Shown here: in pieces, positions 26,570-33,984 of the stretch
Layout: every line of letters begins with the position of its first letter
How positions within the stretch are numbered: position 1 is the first letter of the stretch
NCBI RefSeq assembly: GCF_008642275.1
Contig: NZ_CP029189.1
Coordinates: forward strand, 7,236,001-7,300,000
Reading direction: 5' to 3'
Length of the DNA: 64,000 nt
DNA from: Streptomyces venezuelae
Lineage (GTDB): Bacteria > Actinomycetota > Actinomycetes > Streptomycetales > Streptomycetaceae
The notes under the pieces: generated by a model
Seen by the model: only the letters and a program-made list of their open reading frames with translations
Told to the model about the DNA's origin: nothing
Databases searched by the model: none
Program-made: the position numbers and the translations under genes

Positions 26570-26686
26570 AGGACCTCCCGGGGGTCCGGCCTCCGTGGGC
26601 GCGCAGGACCGCACCTTCCAGTGAAACGCCCGCCGCGCGAGGGTGCCAGGCGGACCCGGAAGGCCCGGGAGGACCCCGGCCGGGCC

Positions 26687-27073
26687 TCAGACGGAGGTGA
26701 AGAGCTCCTCGTGCGCGCCGTCGAGGACGAACCCGTTGTCGAAGCGGACGCGGACGCTCACGTGCGGCCTCTGCTCCTGGAAGGCGGTCCACGCCGGTTC
26801 CAGGGAGGCGACCTGCTCCTCCAGCTGCCGTCTGCTGCCCTCGGGCATCTGCCGGCCGAAGGAGTCCAGGAGCGACTTCAGGCGTTCGTACTCGCGGACG
26901 TCCTCACCGCTCACCGGCTGGTGCTCGTCCACCCGCTCGACGGTGCCCTCGGTGCCCGCCGCCAGTGCCAGGAACCCGGCGACGGCGTCCCCTGCCGTGC
27001 CCGCCGCCGTGACCGAACCGGTCAGCGTGAGGTCCGCGGCCAGCCTCACCCGCAGGCCTTCGTTCAACGTCAT
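26687..27073 (-). CDS. conserved hypothetical protein
   Basis: 128 residues; ATG at 27073 with GAAGGA just upstream. The N-terminus reads LRVRLAADLTLTGSVTAAGT, then EGTVERVDEH, a small barrel-like pattern. A charged helical centre (DVREYERLKSLLDSFG) follows, and the C-terminal strands RPHVSVRVRFDNGFVLDGA look like a repeat of the first fold. No signal peptide. No family recognised and no partner is obvious. Confidence 0.65.
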   Translation of the reverse strand: MTLNEGLRVRLAADLTLTGSVTAAGTAGDAVAGFLALAAGTEGTVERVDEHQPVSGEDVREYERLKSLLDSFGRQMPEGSRRQLEEQVASLEPAWTAFQEQRPHVSVRVRFDNGFVLDGAHEELFTSV

Positions 27074-27134
27074 GGATCCTTCATCTCCCCGGTCGGTGCC
27101 CGAGCCTATCTCCCGCCCGTGCCGGTGACGGACG

Positions 27135-28229
27135 TCAGGGGCGGGTCGGCCGGTGGTCGGCGAGGGCCTCGTGGGTCAGGTGGAGGCCCGCGCGCAGGAC
27201 GGCGTCGTGCCGGGTGGGGTGGGCCGCCCGGTGGGCCAGGTCCAGGCCGCGGGCCCGTTCGAGGTCCGCGGCGAAGTCCTCGCCGCGCAGGGCGCAGTCC
27301 AGCGCGCGGGCCGTGGCCCGCACCAGCGGGGCGAGGTCGCGCAGGGCGGCATCGGGAACCGCGCCCGCGCCGCCGGCCCGGTCCGCGGCGGCGGTCCTGG
27401 CGCGCTCCCGGAGTTCCTGGGTGAAGTACTGGAGGGTGAGGGCGCTGCGGGCGGCGAGACGCAGCCGTTCCCCGAGCCCGTCCGGCGGGCGGCTCGGGGT
27501 ACGCAGGTACAGCCGGGGGAGGCGGGTACGCCGGGCGGCCCGGTCGTAGGACGCGAGGCCGTCCTGCGGGCGCAGCCACAGGTGCGCCTCCCCGGGGAGT
27601 TCGGGGGCGGTGGCCGCACCGCCCCCGCCGAGCCGGGCGGCGACCGTGCCGAGGAGAGCGCCGAGTCCGCCGCGGTACGCGTCGAGGCCGGCGGCGGCCG
27701 ACCGGTAGGGGTCCGGTGGCCACAGCAGGGGTCCCAGCAGGACGACGGCGGCGATGCCGACCGCACTCTCCGCCAGGCGGGCCAGGGCGTAGCCGGGGGT
27801 GGCGGTCGCGTAGATCACCAGTGCGGTGATCAGGACCTGCTGGTTGGGGGCGCCGCCCTGGTACATCAGGTACATGCCCGCGCAGCCGCAGGCCAGTACG
27901 GCGAGGAAGGACACCGAGGCCGCCGCCGACCCCGAGGTCACGGAGGAGGCCGAGGGCGGCGGGAGCCAGTGCAGCACGACCGTGCTCAGCACCACGCCCA
28001 CCACGACGCCGACGAGCCGGTTCCACCCGAGGCGCGGGGCGTCGTACACGTCCTCGCGCAGGATCAGTACGGCGGGCAGGGCGGCGGGCACCGGGACCGT
28101 GCTCGTGCCCCACCAGAGGCAGAGGAACCAGGGCACGGCGGCGCATACGGCCAGGCGGGAGGCGGACCGCAGCCGTGCGCGGGGCGGCGGGTTGGGCGGA
28201 ACGGCGACCGTACCGGGCATGGCGGACAT
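27135..28229 (-). CDS. FUSC-family (aromatic-acid exporter-like) membrane protein
   Basis: 364 residues; ATG at 28229 (a second in-frame ATG is at 28220). Five to six N-terminal helices (AVCAAVPWFLCLWWG, RLVGVVVGVVLSTVVLHWL, VSFLAVLACGCAGMYLMY, LITALVIYATATPGYALARL, GIAAVVLLGPLLWP) are followed by a long helical cytoplasmic domain of about 170 residues. This is the FUSC/DUF939 plan of small-molecule exporters. The substrate is unknown. It is divergent from the P-loop kinase across 207 bp. Confidence 0.8.
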   Translation of the reverse strand: MSAMPGTVAVPPNPPPRARLRSASRLAVCAAVPWFLCLWWGTSTVPVPAALPAVLILREDVYDAPRLGWNRLVGVVVGVVLSTVVLHWLPPPSASSVTSGSAAASVSFLAVLACGCAGMYLMYQGGAPNQQVLITALVIYATATPGYALARLAESAVGIAAVVLLGPLLWPPDPYRSAAAGLDAYRGGLGALLGTVAARLGGGGAATAPELPGEAHLWLRPQDGLASYDRAARRTRLPRLYLRTPSRPPDGLGERLRLAARSALTLQYFTQELRERARTAAADRAGGAGAVPDAALRDLAPLVRATARALDCALRGEDFAADLERARGLDLAHRAAHPTRHDAVLRAGLHLTHEALADHRPTRP

Positions 28230-28436
28230 CGTAGGCCCGGCCGGCCGGTCCGAGGCGGCACCATCGACGGGACGGCCGCGCCCACCCGTGCCCCCCCCCG
28301 CCTGCACCGCGCACCTCCGACGCGCGGACCCGCAGCGGGCGACGGCCGGTCCACGCGTGCTCGCGTACGCCGCGGAGACGGTCCGCCCCGGCCCCGGCCG
28401 GGGCGCCGGGCCCCAACGCTCGGGCAGGATGTGCGG

Positions 28437-29063
28437 ATGCGTACGACGGAACTGGCAGTGAGGGCGGGGGAGCTGGCCGCCCCGGGGGAGCGGCGCGTCC
28501 TGGGCATCGCCGGGCCCCCGGGGGCCGGAAAGTCGACCCTGGCCGCCCGGCTCGCCGCGGCGCTCGGGCCGGAGCGGGCCGTGGTGGTCCCGATGGACGG
28601 CTTCCACCTCGCCCAGGCCGAACTGGAGCGGCTGGGCCGCGCCGACCGCAAGGGCGCCCCGGACACGTTCGACGCCGCCGGCTACGTCGCGCTGCTGCGC
28701 CGGCTGCGCGCACCGTGCACACCGCACGGGCCGGCCGTGTACGCGCCCGCCTTCGACCGTTCCCTGGAGGAGCCGGTCGCGGCCAGCATCCCCGTACCCC
28801 CCGACGTACCGCTGGTGATCACCGAGGGGAACTACCTGCTGCACGACGCGGGGGAGTGGGCTGCGGTACGCCCCCTGCTCGACGAGGCCTGGTACCTCGC
28901 CCCGGCCGAGGACCTGCGCCTGGAGCGGCTGATCGACCGTCATGTACGGCACGGCAAGGACCCCGTGCACGCGCGCGAGTGGGTGGCCCGCTCGGACGAA
29001 CGCAACGCACGCCTCGTCGCCCTCGGCCGCCACCGCGCCGACCTCGTCCTCGACGCCGGCTGA
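28437..29063 (+). CDS. P-loop nucleoside/pantothenate kinase-like protein
   Basis: 208 residues; ATG at 28437 with AGGA 7 nt upstream. Walker A GPPGAGKST lies at residues 26-34, and VVVPMDGFHLAQAELER matches the substrate-binding segment of the uridine kinase/PanK/fructose-transport-associated kinase family, with DTFDAAGYVALLRRLR and the Walker-B-like VPLVITEGNYLLHDAGEWAAV. The C-terminal lid RLIDRHVRHGKDPVHAREWV is typical. It phosphorylates a small hydroxylated metabolite with ATP; the exact substrate is not readable. Confidence 0.88.
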   Translation: MRTTELAVRAGELAAPGERRVLGIAGPPGAGKSTLAARLAAALGPERAVVVPMDGFHLAQAELERLGRADRKGAPDTFDAAGYVALLRRLRAPCTPHGPAVYAPAFDRSLEEPVAASIPVPPDVPLVITEGNYLLHDAGEWAAVRPLLDEAWYLAPAEDLRLERLIDRHVRHGKDPVHAREWVARSDERNARLVALGRHRADLVLDAG

Positions 29064-29154
29064 CCGGCCGACCGCCGCACGGGACGGCTGGGCGGGGACG
29101 CCTGACGCGGCGTCCGTGCCCGGCCACGCGCGCGGCGGTCCTCACCGGCACCGC

Positions 29155-29760
29155 TCAGGGAACGCGCCAGACGTTGGCGAACGCCGCGTTCTCGATGGAC
29201 CGGCGCTGGCGCACGGCCTCCAGTTCCATCACGGCGTCGCCGACGACGGCCAGCACCGTCGTCACCGCCTCGTCGTCCGGGCCGGGCTCGTCCTCGGAGC
29301 GCGGTTCGCGCACGCCCACGGTCGCGGCGAGCGAGGCGAGGACGGGCTCGTCCGCCTCCCAGCGGCTCAGGGCCCGGCGGTGAACGGGTGTGTCGGCGAC
29401 TTCGAGGCGGTCGGTGCCGAACGGCAGCAGACCGCGGCGCCCGCGCGTCAGGTGACCGGCTTCCTCCAGGGCGGCCTGGTAGGAGGCGGAGAGGTCACGG
29501 CCGCGGCGCCACAGCCAGTCCTCGACCCGCTCGTACGGGGTCTGCCGGCTGAGCGCCGACGACGCCTCGGCCAGGAGTTCGTCGTTCAGGTCGGGCTGTC
29601 CGCCCGGCACGATACGGTCCCCGTCCAGAACGGCGGCCTGCGCGCCGAGGAGGTCGATCAGCTCGGCGCCGGCGAGGGCCAGCGACAGGTCACCCTGGCC
29701 GACCGCATGGTCCGGCCGCGGATCCATGGCGATGATGAACAGGTCTTTCGCCGTGCTCAT
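29155..29760 (-). CDS. GOLPH3/VPS74 (GPP34) family protein
   Basis: 201 residues; ATG at 29760 preceded by GAGGGGAG. The helical GPP34 pattern is visible: DLSLALAGAELIDLLGAQAA, TPYERVEDWLWRRGRDL, YQAALEEAGHLTRG and GLLPFGTDRLEVAD. Eukaryotic members bind PI4P and Golgi glycosyltransferases. Streptomycetes carry many copies of unknown function, often near developmental or membrane genes. It is probably cytoplasmic or peripheral on the membrane. Confidence 0.85.
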   Translation of the reverse strand: MSTAKDLFIIAMDPRPDHAVGQGDLSLALAGAELIDLLGAQAAVLDGDRIVPGGQPDLNDELLAEASSALSRQTPYERVEDWLWRRGRDLSASYQAALEEAGHLTRGRRGLLPFGTDRLEVADTPVHRRALSRWEADEPVLASLAATVGVREPRSEDEPGPDDEAVTTVLAVVGDAVMELEAVRQRRSIENAAFANVWRVP

Positions 29761-29885
29761 GAACGGCTCCCCTCTGGGTCATCGGAAGTCGGATCCCGCT
29801 GATCACCTTCCCATGGTCGCACCAACGCCCACGACCGAGCCGGGGTTCCCGGGTTCCCGCGGACCAGCCGGACGGAGGACAGCCC

Positions 29886-31154
29886 TCAGGGGCCGTCCTC
29901 CAGCAGGGCCTGGCCGACGTAGCCGCCCGGCCGGACTCCGCCGGGGACGACGAACAACGACGAGGCCTCGTGGACCAGGTAGCGGCCGAGGGCGTCGCCG
30001 CGGGCGAGACGCTGCTGTACGGGGACGAAGCCGGTACGGGGGTCGGACTGCCAGGCGACGAAGAGCATCCCGGCGTCCGCGGTGCCGTCCGCGCGCAGGC
30101 CGTCGTAGTACGACCAGCCGCGGCGCAGCATCGTCGCCCCGCCGTTGGTGGCGGGTGCGGCCAGCCGGACGTGGGCGTTGTACGCGATCACCGGGACGCC
30201 GTCCGGGCGGCTGGCCGAGAGGTCGGGGGCGGTGCGTTCGCCGCCGCCGGTCAGCGGGGAGCCGTCGGCGGCACGGCGTCCGACGGCCTGCTCCCGGTGT
30301 TCCAGGGGAAGGGTCTCCCAGTGGTCGAGGAGCATCCGGATTCGGCGGACCACCACGTACGAGCCGCCCGTCAGCCACGACGGCGTACCGGGGCCGGTCA
30401 CCAGGATCCGGTCCCGCGCGGCGGCGTCGGCGGGGGAGGGGTTGGCGGTGCCGTCGAGCTGCCCCATGAGGTTGCGGTGTGCGGGCGCGGTGTGGCCGGG
30501 CACCGGCGCGGTGGTGAACCCGGACATCACCCAGCGGGTCTTCGCCTCACCGTGCGCCAGGCGCTGCACGGTGCGCAGGGCGTGCAGGCCGACGAGCGGG
30601 TCGTCGGCGGCGATCTGGACGAACAGGTCGCCGCCGCCACGGGCCGGGTCGAGCCGGTCGTCGGGGAAGGCGGGAAGCGGTGCGAGTGCCTCGGGCCGGG
30701 CCGGGGCCAGGCCCACGCGGTCGAAGAAGCTCGCGCCGAATCCGAAGGTGAGGGTGAGCGCGGCGGGCCCGGAGCCCAGCGCGACACCGGTGTCGGCGAC
30801 CCGGGAACCCGGCGGGCTGATCTCCTCGCCGACCGGTTCGCCGCGGGCGAGGCGCTCGGCGGCGGTGCTCCAGCGCAGCAGGAGCGCGCCGGCCCGGCCC
30901 CGGTCGGTCCGCGCCCCGAAGTCGAAGGCGACCAGGTGGGCGTGGGTCTGACGGGGGTGCAGGATCCCGGCCTGCTGCGGGCCGTGGAAGGGGACGGCCG
31001 CCGCGGCGCCGCGCGGACCGGCCGGGGACTCGCGCACGGTGGCCGCGGCGAGGGCGCCGCCGCCCGCCACGGCCCCGAGCCCGGCGGCGCCGAGCAGCGC
31101 GCGCCGGGTCACGGACCGTCGGCGGCCGGGCGTCGCGGAGCCCTCAGCGACCAC
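29886..31154 (-). CDS. Tat-exported DyP-type heme peroxidase
   Basis: 422 residues. A twin-arginine signal (RRRSVTRRALLG, residues 11-22) precedes a hydrophobic stretch, so the folded heme protein should be exported. The DyP motif GQLDGTANP (residues 231-239, catalytic Asp234) and the proximal heme ligand His328 in VIAYNAHVRLAAP are present, as is RRGWSYYDG. The GTG start overlaps the stop of the upstream lipoprotein by 11 bases, giving strong coupling. It reduces H2O2 with oxidation of dyes, phenolics or porphyrin-related substrates. Its partner differs from the copper genes (ecuC, sco) that accompany the characterised Streptomyces DtpA, so this is probably another subgroup. Confidence 0.92.
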   Translation of the reverse strand: MVAEGSATPGRRRSVTRRALLGAAGLGAVAGGGALAAATVRESPAGPRGAAAAVPFHGPQQAGILHPRQTHAHLVAFDFGARTDRGRAGALLLRWSTAAERLARGEPVGEEISPPGSRVADTGVALGSGPAALTLTFGFGASFFDRVGLAPARPEALAPLPAFPDDRLDPARGGGDLFVQIAADDPLVGLHALRTVQRLAHGEAKTRWVMSGFTTAPVPGHTAPAHRNLMGQLDGTANPSPADAAARDRILVTGPGTPSWLTGGSYVVVRRIRMLLDHWETLPLEHREQAVGRRAADGSPLTGGGERTAPDLSASRPDGVPVIAYNAHVRLAAPATNGGATMLRRGWSYYDGLRADGTADAGMLFVAWQSDPRTGFVPVQQRLARGDALGRYLVHEASSLFVVPGGVRPGGYVGQALLEDGP

Positions 31155-31791
31155 CGTCGACCACCGGATCGACGGTGCCGACCCACAGCTGGTTCAGTTC
31201 GGAGACGTAGCGGCCGCCGCGGGTGTCCTGCGGGACGACCAGGCGCGGTCCGGCGGAGTCCTCGAAGGCCGTCCCGTCCTCGGAAACGGCCAGCAGGACC
31301 TGGGACTTGGCGAAGCCCGGATCGATTTCGGCCCATGCGAAGACCGCGCGGTAGTCGCCGCCGCCGGTGGCCGCGACGACCCCGCGCAGCTGGCCGTTCT
31401 TCTTGCTCTGGTCGAAGCGCGGTTGGGCCGCCTTCAGCACCTCGTGCAGCAGCACGCCCTGGTAGGTGTGCTTCTGGTCCCCCTTGGCGCTGACGAACTC
31501 CACCGAAGCCTCGGCCTGGGGCAGCTTGCGCAGGTCGGCCAGGGTGATGGTGTACGGCTTGTCGACCTCGCCCCCGATCCGTACCTCACCCGGCCCGATC
31601 GGAGCCGACGAGGCCGTGGCGGAGGCCGATGCCGATGCGGACACCGGGGCGGACGGGGCGGCCGCGCCCTTCGGGTCGTCGGCGGGACCGCAGGAGGTGA
31701 GCAGCAGCACGGTGGCGGCGGTGGCCCACCCGTGCGCCACGCGGCGCGATGCCCGACCCGCGGACAGCCGGCGGTCTTCGTCCTGCGTCAT
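31144..31791 (-). CDS. sulfite-oxidase-fold lipoprotein lacking the Mo-ligand cysteine
   Basis: 215 residues; ATG with AGGAG 7 nt upstream. The signal ends in a lipobox LLLTSC, followed by a Ser/Ala-rich spacer (about residues 45-65). The rest fits the Oxidoreductase_molyb fold: VRIGGEVDKPYTITLADLRK, HTYQGVLLHEVLKAAQP, DYRAVFAWAEIDPGF and GPRLVVPQDTRGGRYVSELN. The only Cys is that of the lipobox, so the cysteine that binds Mo in sulfite oxidase or MsrP is absent. It may bind another pterin or act as a scaffold. It is followed, with 11-base overlap, by a secreted DyP peroxidase, suggesting a joint extracytoplasmic redox function. Confidence 0.8.
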   Translation of the reverse strand: MTQDEDRRLSAGRASRRVAHGWATAATVLLLTSCGPADDPKGAAAPSAPVSASASASATASSAPIGPGEVRIGGEVDKPYTITLADLRKLPQAEASVEFVSAKGDQKHTYQGVLLHEVLKAAQPRFDQSKKNGQLRGVVAATGGGDYRAVFAWAEIDPGFAKSQVLLAVSEDGTAFEDSAGPRLVVPQDTRGGRYVSELNQLWVGTVDPVVDGGR

Positions 31792-32105
31792 GCGGAACTC
31801 CTGGTCAGCGCATGCCGTCCGCCGAGATCAGATCATCGAGCGCATCTGCAAGGGGAATCGGCGAATGAGGGGGAATGTGCCGCGTGAAAGATAGCTGAGA
31901 ACTCTCAGATGCCAACAGTGCCGGACCGCCATTCCGTGCGGGGGTCCGTACCGCCGTCCGGTCTCCTGTGGCATTGCACGAAGGGGCCTTGTCGCTCCAC
32001 GGGGGAACGCGGAGCCCGATCCGCCCCTCTTGCCCGGTGCGCCACCCGCCGGTGGCGCTCCGGGCCCGAGCGTCCGGACGGACGGTGCAGAGGGTTCGCT
32101 GAAAC
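31792..32105. other. 314-bp divergent intergenic region
   Basis: It lies between the lipoprotein/DyP operon (minus) and the esterase (plus). Its left part is AT-richer and contains GCATCTGC (31842-31849), GGCGAATG (31860-31867) and a CTGAGA-AC-TCTCAG inverted repeat (31895-31908). No gene is seen. Confidence 0.5.
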
Positions 32106-33203
32106 ATGGGTCTGACAAGTGGCACGCTCCTGGCGGGCGTCGTGGTGTGCACGGCGCTGCTGTTCGCGCTCACGGTGGGGGTGTGGCCCCGGCTGGCGGG
32201 GCCGGGCGCCCGGCGGGTGCTGGGGCGCATCGGGCTGCTCGTGCTCGTGCAGGTGCTGGTGCTCGCCACCGTCGGCGCCGCGGCCAACCGCACCTTCCTC
32301 CTCTATGACTCCTGGGCCGACCTCGCCGGGACCAAGCGGCACGCCCCGGCCGCTCCGGGCGGCGCCGCCGTGGAGGTACGGGGACGGCAGGCCCCGGAGG
32401 TGCCCGGTGGACGGAACCCGCAGGTGGGTGGAGTGATCGAGAAGGTGACGATCCACGGCGAGCGGTCCGGGGCCGCCGCCGAGGCGTACGTGTACCTGCC
32501 GCCCGAGTACTTCGACGAGGGCGCCGCGCAGCGCAGGTTCCCGGCCGCCGTCGTCCTCACCGGCTACCCGGGCATGGCCGAGAACCTCATCAGGAAGCTG
32601 CACTACCCGAGGCTGGCGTGGAGCCTGGCGAAGCAGAAGCGCATGCAGCCGATGATCCTGGTGATGATGCGGCCCACCATCGCCGCGCCCAACACCCAGT
32701 GCGTCGACGTCCCCGGGGGCCCGCAGAGCGAGGCCTTCTTCGCCGCGGACGTCGTCAAGGCGGTCTCCGGCACGTACCGCGTGGGTGCCGGCCCGCGGAG
32801 CTGGGGGATCATCGGCGATTCCACCGGGGGCTACTGCGCCCTGAAGATGGCGGTGCAGCACCCGGAGGCGTACGCGGTCGGCGTGGGCCTCTCGGCGGAG
32901 TACCGGCCCGAGATCGACCAGGACTCCGGCGATCTGTTCAAGGGGAACAAGGACGAGGAGAAGAGGTCGGACCTGCTGTGGCACCTGGACCACCGGCCGC
33001 AGGGGAACTCCTCGTTCCTGGTGACCTCCTCGCTGCGGGGCGAACCGAACTACGCCGAGACACAGGAGTTCATCCGCAAGGTGAAGGCACCCGCGCACGT
33101 CTCGTCGATCATCCTCGACAGCGGCGGCCACAGCTTCAACACCTGGCTGCGGGAGATCCCGCCGGCCCTCGTCTGGACGGGCGCGCGGCTCGGCGCCGAA
33201 TGA
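32106..33203 (+). CDS. membrane-anchored esterase (FrmB/antigen 85-like alpha/beta hydrolase)
   Basis: 365 residues; ATG at 32106. Two N-terminal hydrophobic helices (TLLAGVVVCTALLFALTVGV and IGLLVLVQVLVLATVGAAAN) anchor it, leaving the catalytic domain outside. The domain shows RFPAAVVLTGYPGMAENL, the nucleophile elbow GIIGDSTGGYCALKMAVQHP (Ser in GDSTG), and the C-terminal His in SIILDSGGHSFNTWLREIPP. This is the esterase D/mycolyltransferase-like family, which hydrolyses or transfers acyl esters in the cell envelope. Substrate unknown. It is divergent from the lipoprotein/DyP operon. Confidence 0.88.
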   Translation: MGLTSGTLLAGVVVCTALLFALTVGVWPRLAGPGARRVLGRIGLLVLVQVLVLATVGAAANRTFLLYDSWADLAGTKRHAPAAPGGAAVEVRGRQAPEVPGGRNPQVGGVIEKVTIHGERSGAAAEAYVYLPPEYFDEGAAQRRFPAAVVLTGYPGMAENLIRKLHYPRLAWSLAKQKRMQPMILVMMRPTIAAPNTQCVDVPGGPQSEAFFAADVVKAVSGTYRVGAGPRSWGIIGDSTGGYCALKMAVQHPEAYAVGVGLSAEYRPEIDQDSGDLFKGNKDEEKRSDLLWHLDHRPQGNSSFLVTSSLRGEPNYAETQEFIRKVKAPAHVSSIILDSGGHSFNTWLREIPPALVWTGARLGAE

Positions 33204-33264
33204 GCTGCCGGCCCGCCCGGCCGTGTCCGGGTGAGCCGCGTCTCACCTGGCCCCCGCCGCTTGT

Positions 33265-33284
33265 CTATGCAACGAGTTGCATAG
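33265..33284. promoter_or_regulatory. PadR operator, perfect inverted repeat
   Basis: CTATGCAAC-GA-GTTGCATAG is a perfect 9-bp inverted repeat with a 2-nt spacer. It ends 12 bp before the padR start. The size and position are as expected for an autoregulated PadR. Confidence 0.8.
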
Positions 33285-33296
33285 AAAGATCGGGGC

Positions 33297-33869
33297 ATGG
33301 CGCTCGACCACGCGATCCTCGTCTCCCTGCTGGAGAAGCCGGGCTCCGGCTATGAGCTGGCCCGCCGGTTCGACCGGTCCATCGGCTACTTCTGGACCGC
33401 CACCCATCAGCAGATCTACCGCGTCCTCGGGCGCATGGAGGCGAGCGGACTGCTCGCCGTCCGCGATGTGCCGCAACAGGGCCGGCCGGACAAGAGGGAG
33501 TACTCCGTCGCCGGCCCCGGCCGCACCGCCCTCGCCGAGTGGCTGCACGAGCCGATCGAGCCCGAGAGCCTCCGCCACGACCTCGCCGTCAAGATCCGCG
33601 GCGCGGCCTTCGACGACCCGGCCGCGCTGATCCACGAGGTCGAGCGGCACCACACGGCGCACAGCGAGCGGCTGACCCGCTATCTCGCCGGTGAACAGCG
33701 CGACTTCACCGGGCCGGACGCCCCCGCACCGCTCGACTGCGGCCAGGAGCTCCAGCACGTCGTGCTCCGCGGCGGCATCGCGTTCGAGCGGATGACGATC
33801 GCCTGGCTGGACGACGTCCTCGCCACCCTCCACCGGCTCGGCGGGCCCCCGCCGGCCGCCACCGCCTGA
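33297..33869 (+). CDS. PadR family transcriptional regulator
   Basis: 190 residues; ATG at 33297. The winged helix is at the N-terminus: MALDHAILVSLLEKPGSGYE, LARRFDRSIGYFWTATHQQI (recognition helix) and REYSVAGPGRTALAEWL (wing). The C-terminal half (ALIHEVERHHTAHSERLTRY) is the PadR dimerisation helix set. A perfect inverted repeat directly upstream implies autorepression. The acyl-CoA dehydrogenase gene follows 115 bp later on the same strand and is the obvious regulated target. The ligand may be an acyl-CoA or aromatic compound, by analogy only. Confidence 0.93.
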   Translation: MALDHAILVSLLEKPGSGYELARRFDRSIGYFWTATHQQIYRVLGRMEASGLLAVRDVPQQGRPDKREYSVAGPGRTALAEWLHEPIEPESLRHDLAVKIRGAAFDDPAALIHEVERHHTAHSERLTRYLAGEQRDFTGPDAPAPLDCGQELQHVVLRGGIAFERMTIAWLDDVLATLHRLGGPPPAATA

Positions 33870-33984
33870 ACCCCGCCGCGCCGCACGGACCCGTACCCGC
33901 CCGGGCCCCCGGGGCGCGCCGCCCCCCCCACGCATGCGACCGACCGGCCCTCCCGTCCTCCAACCCCTCGGAAGGTGAACCTCC

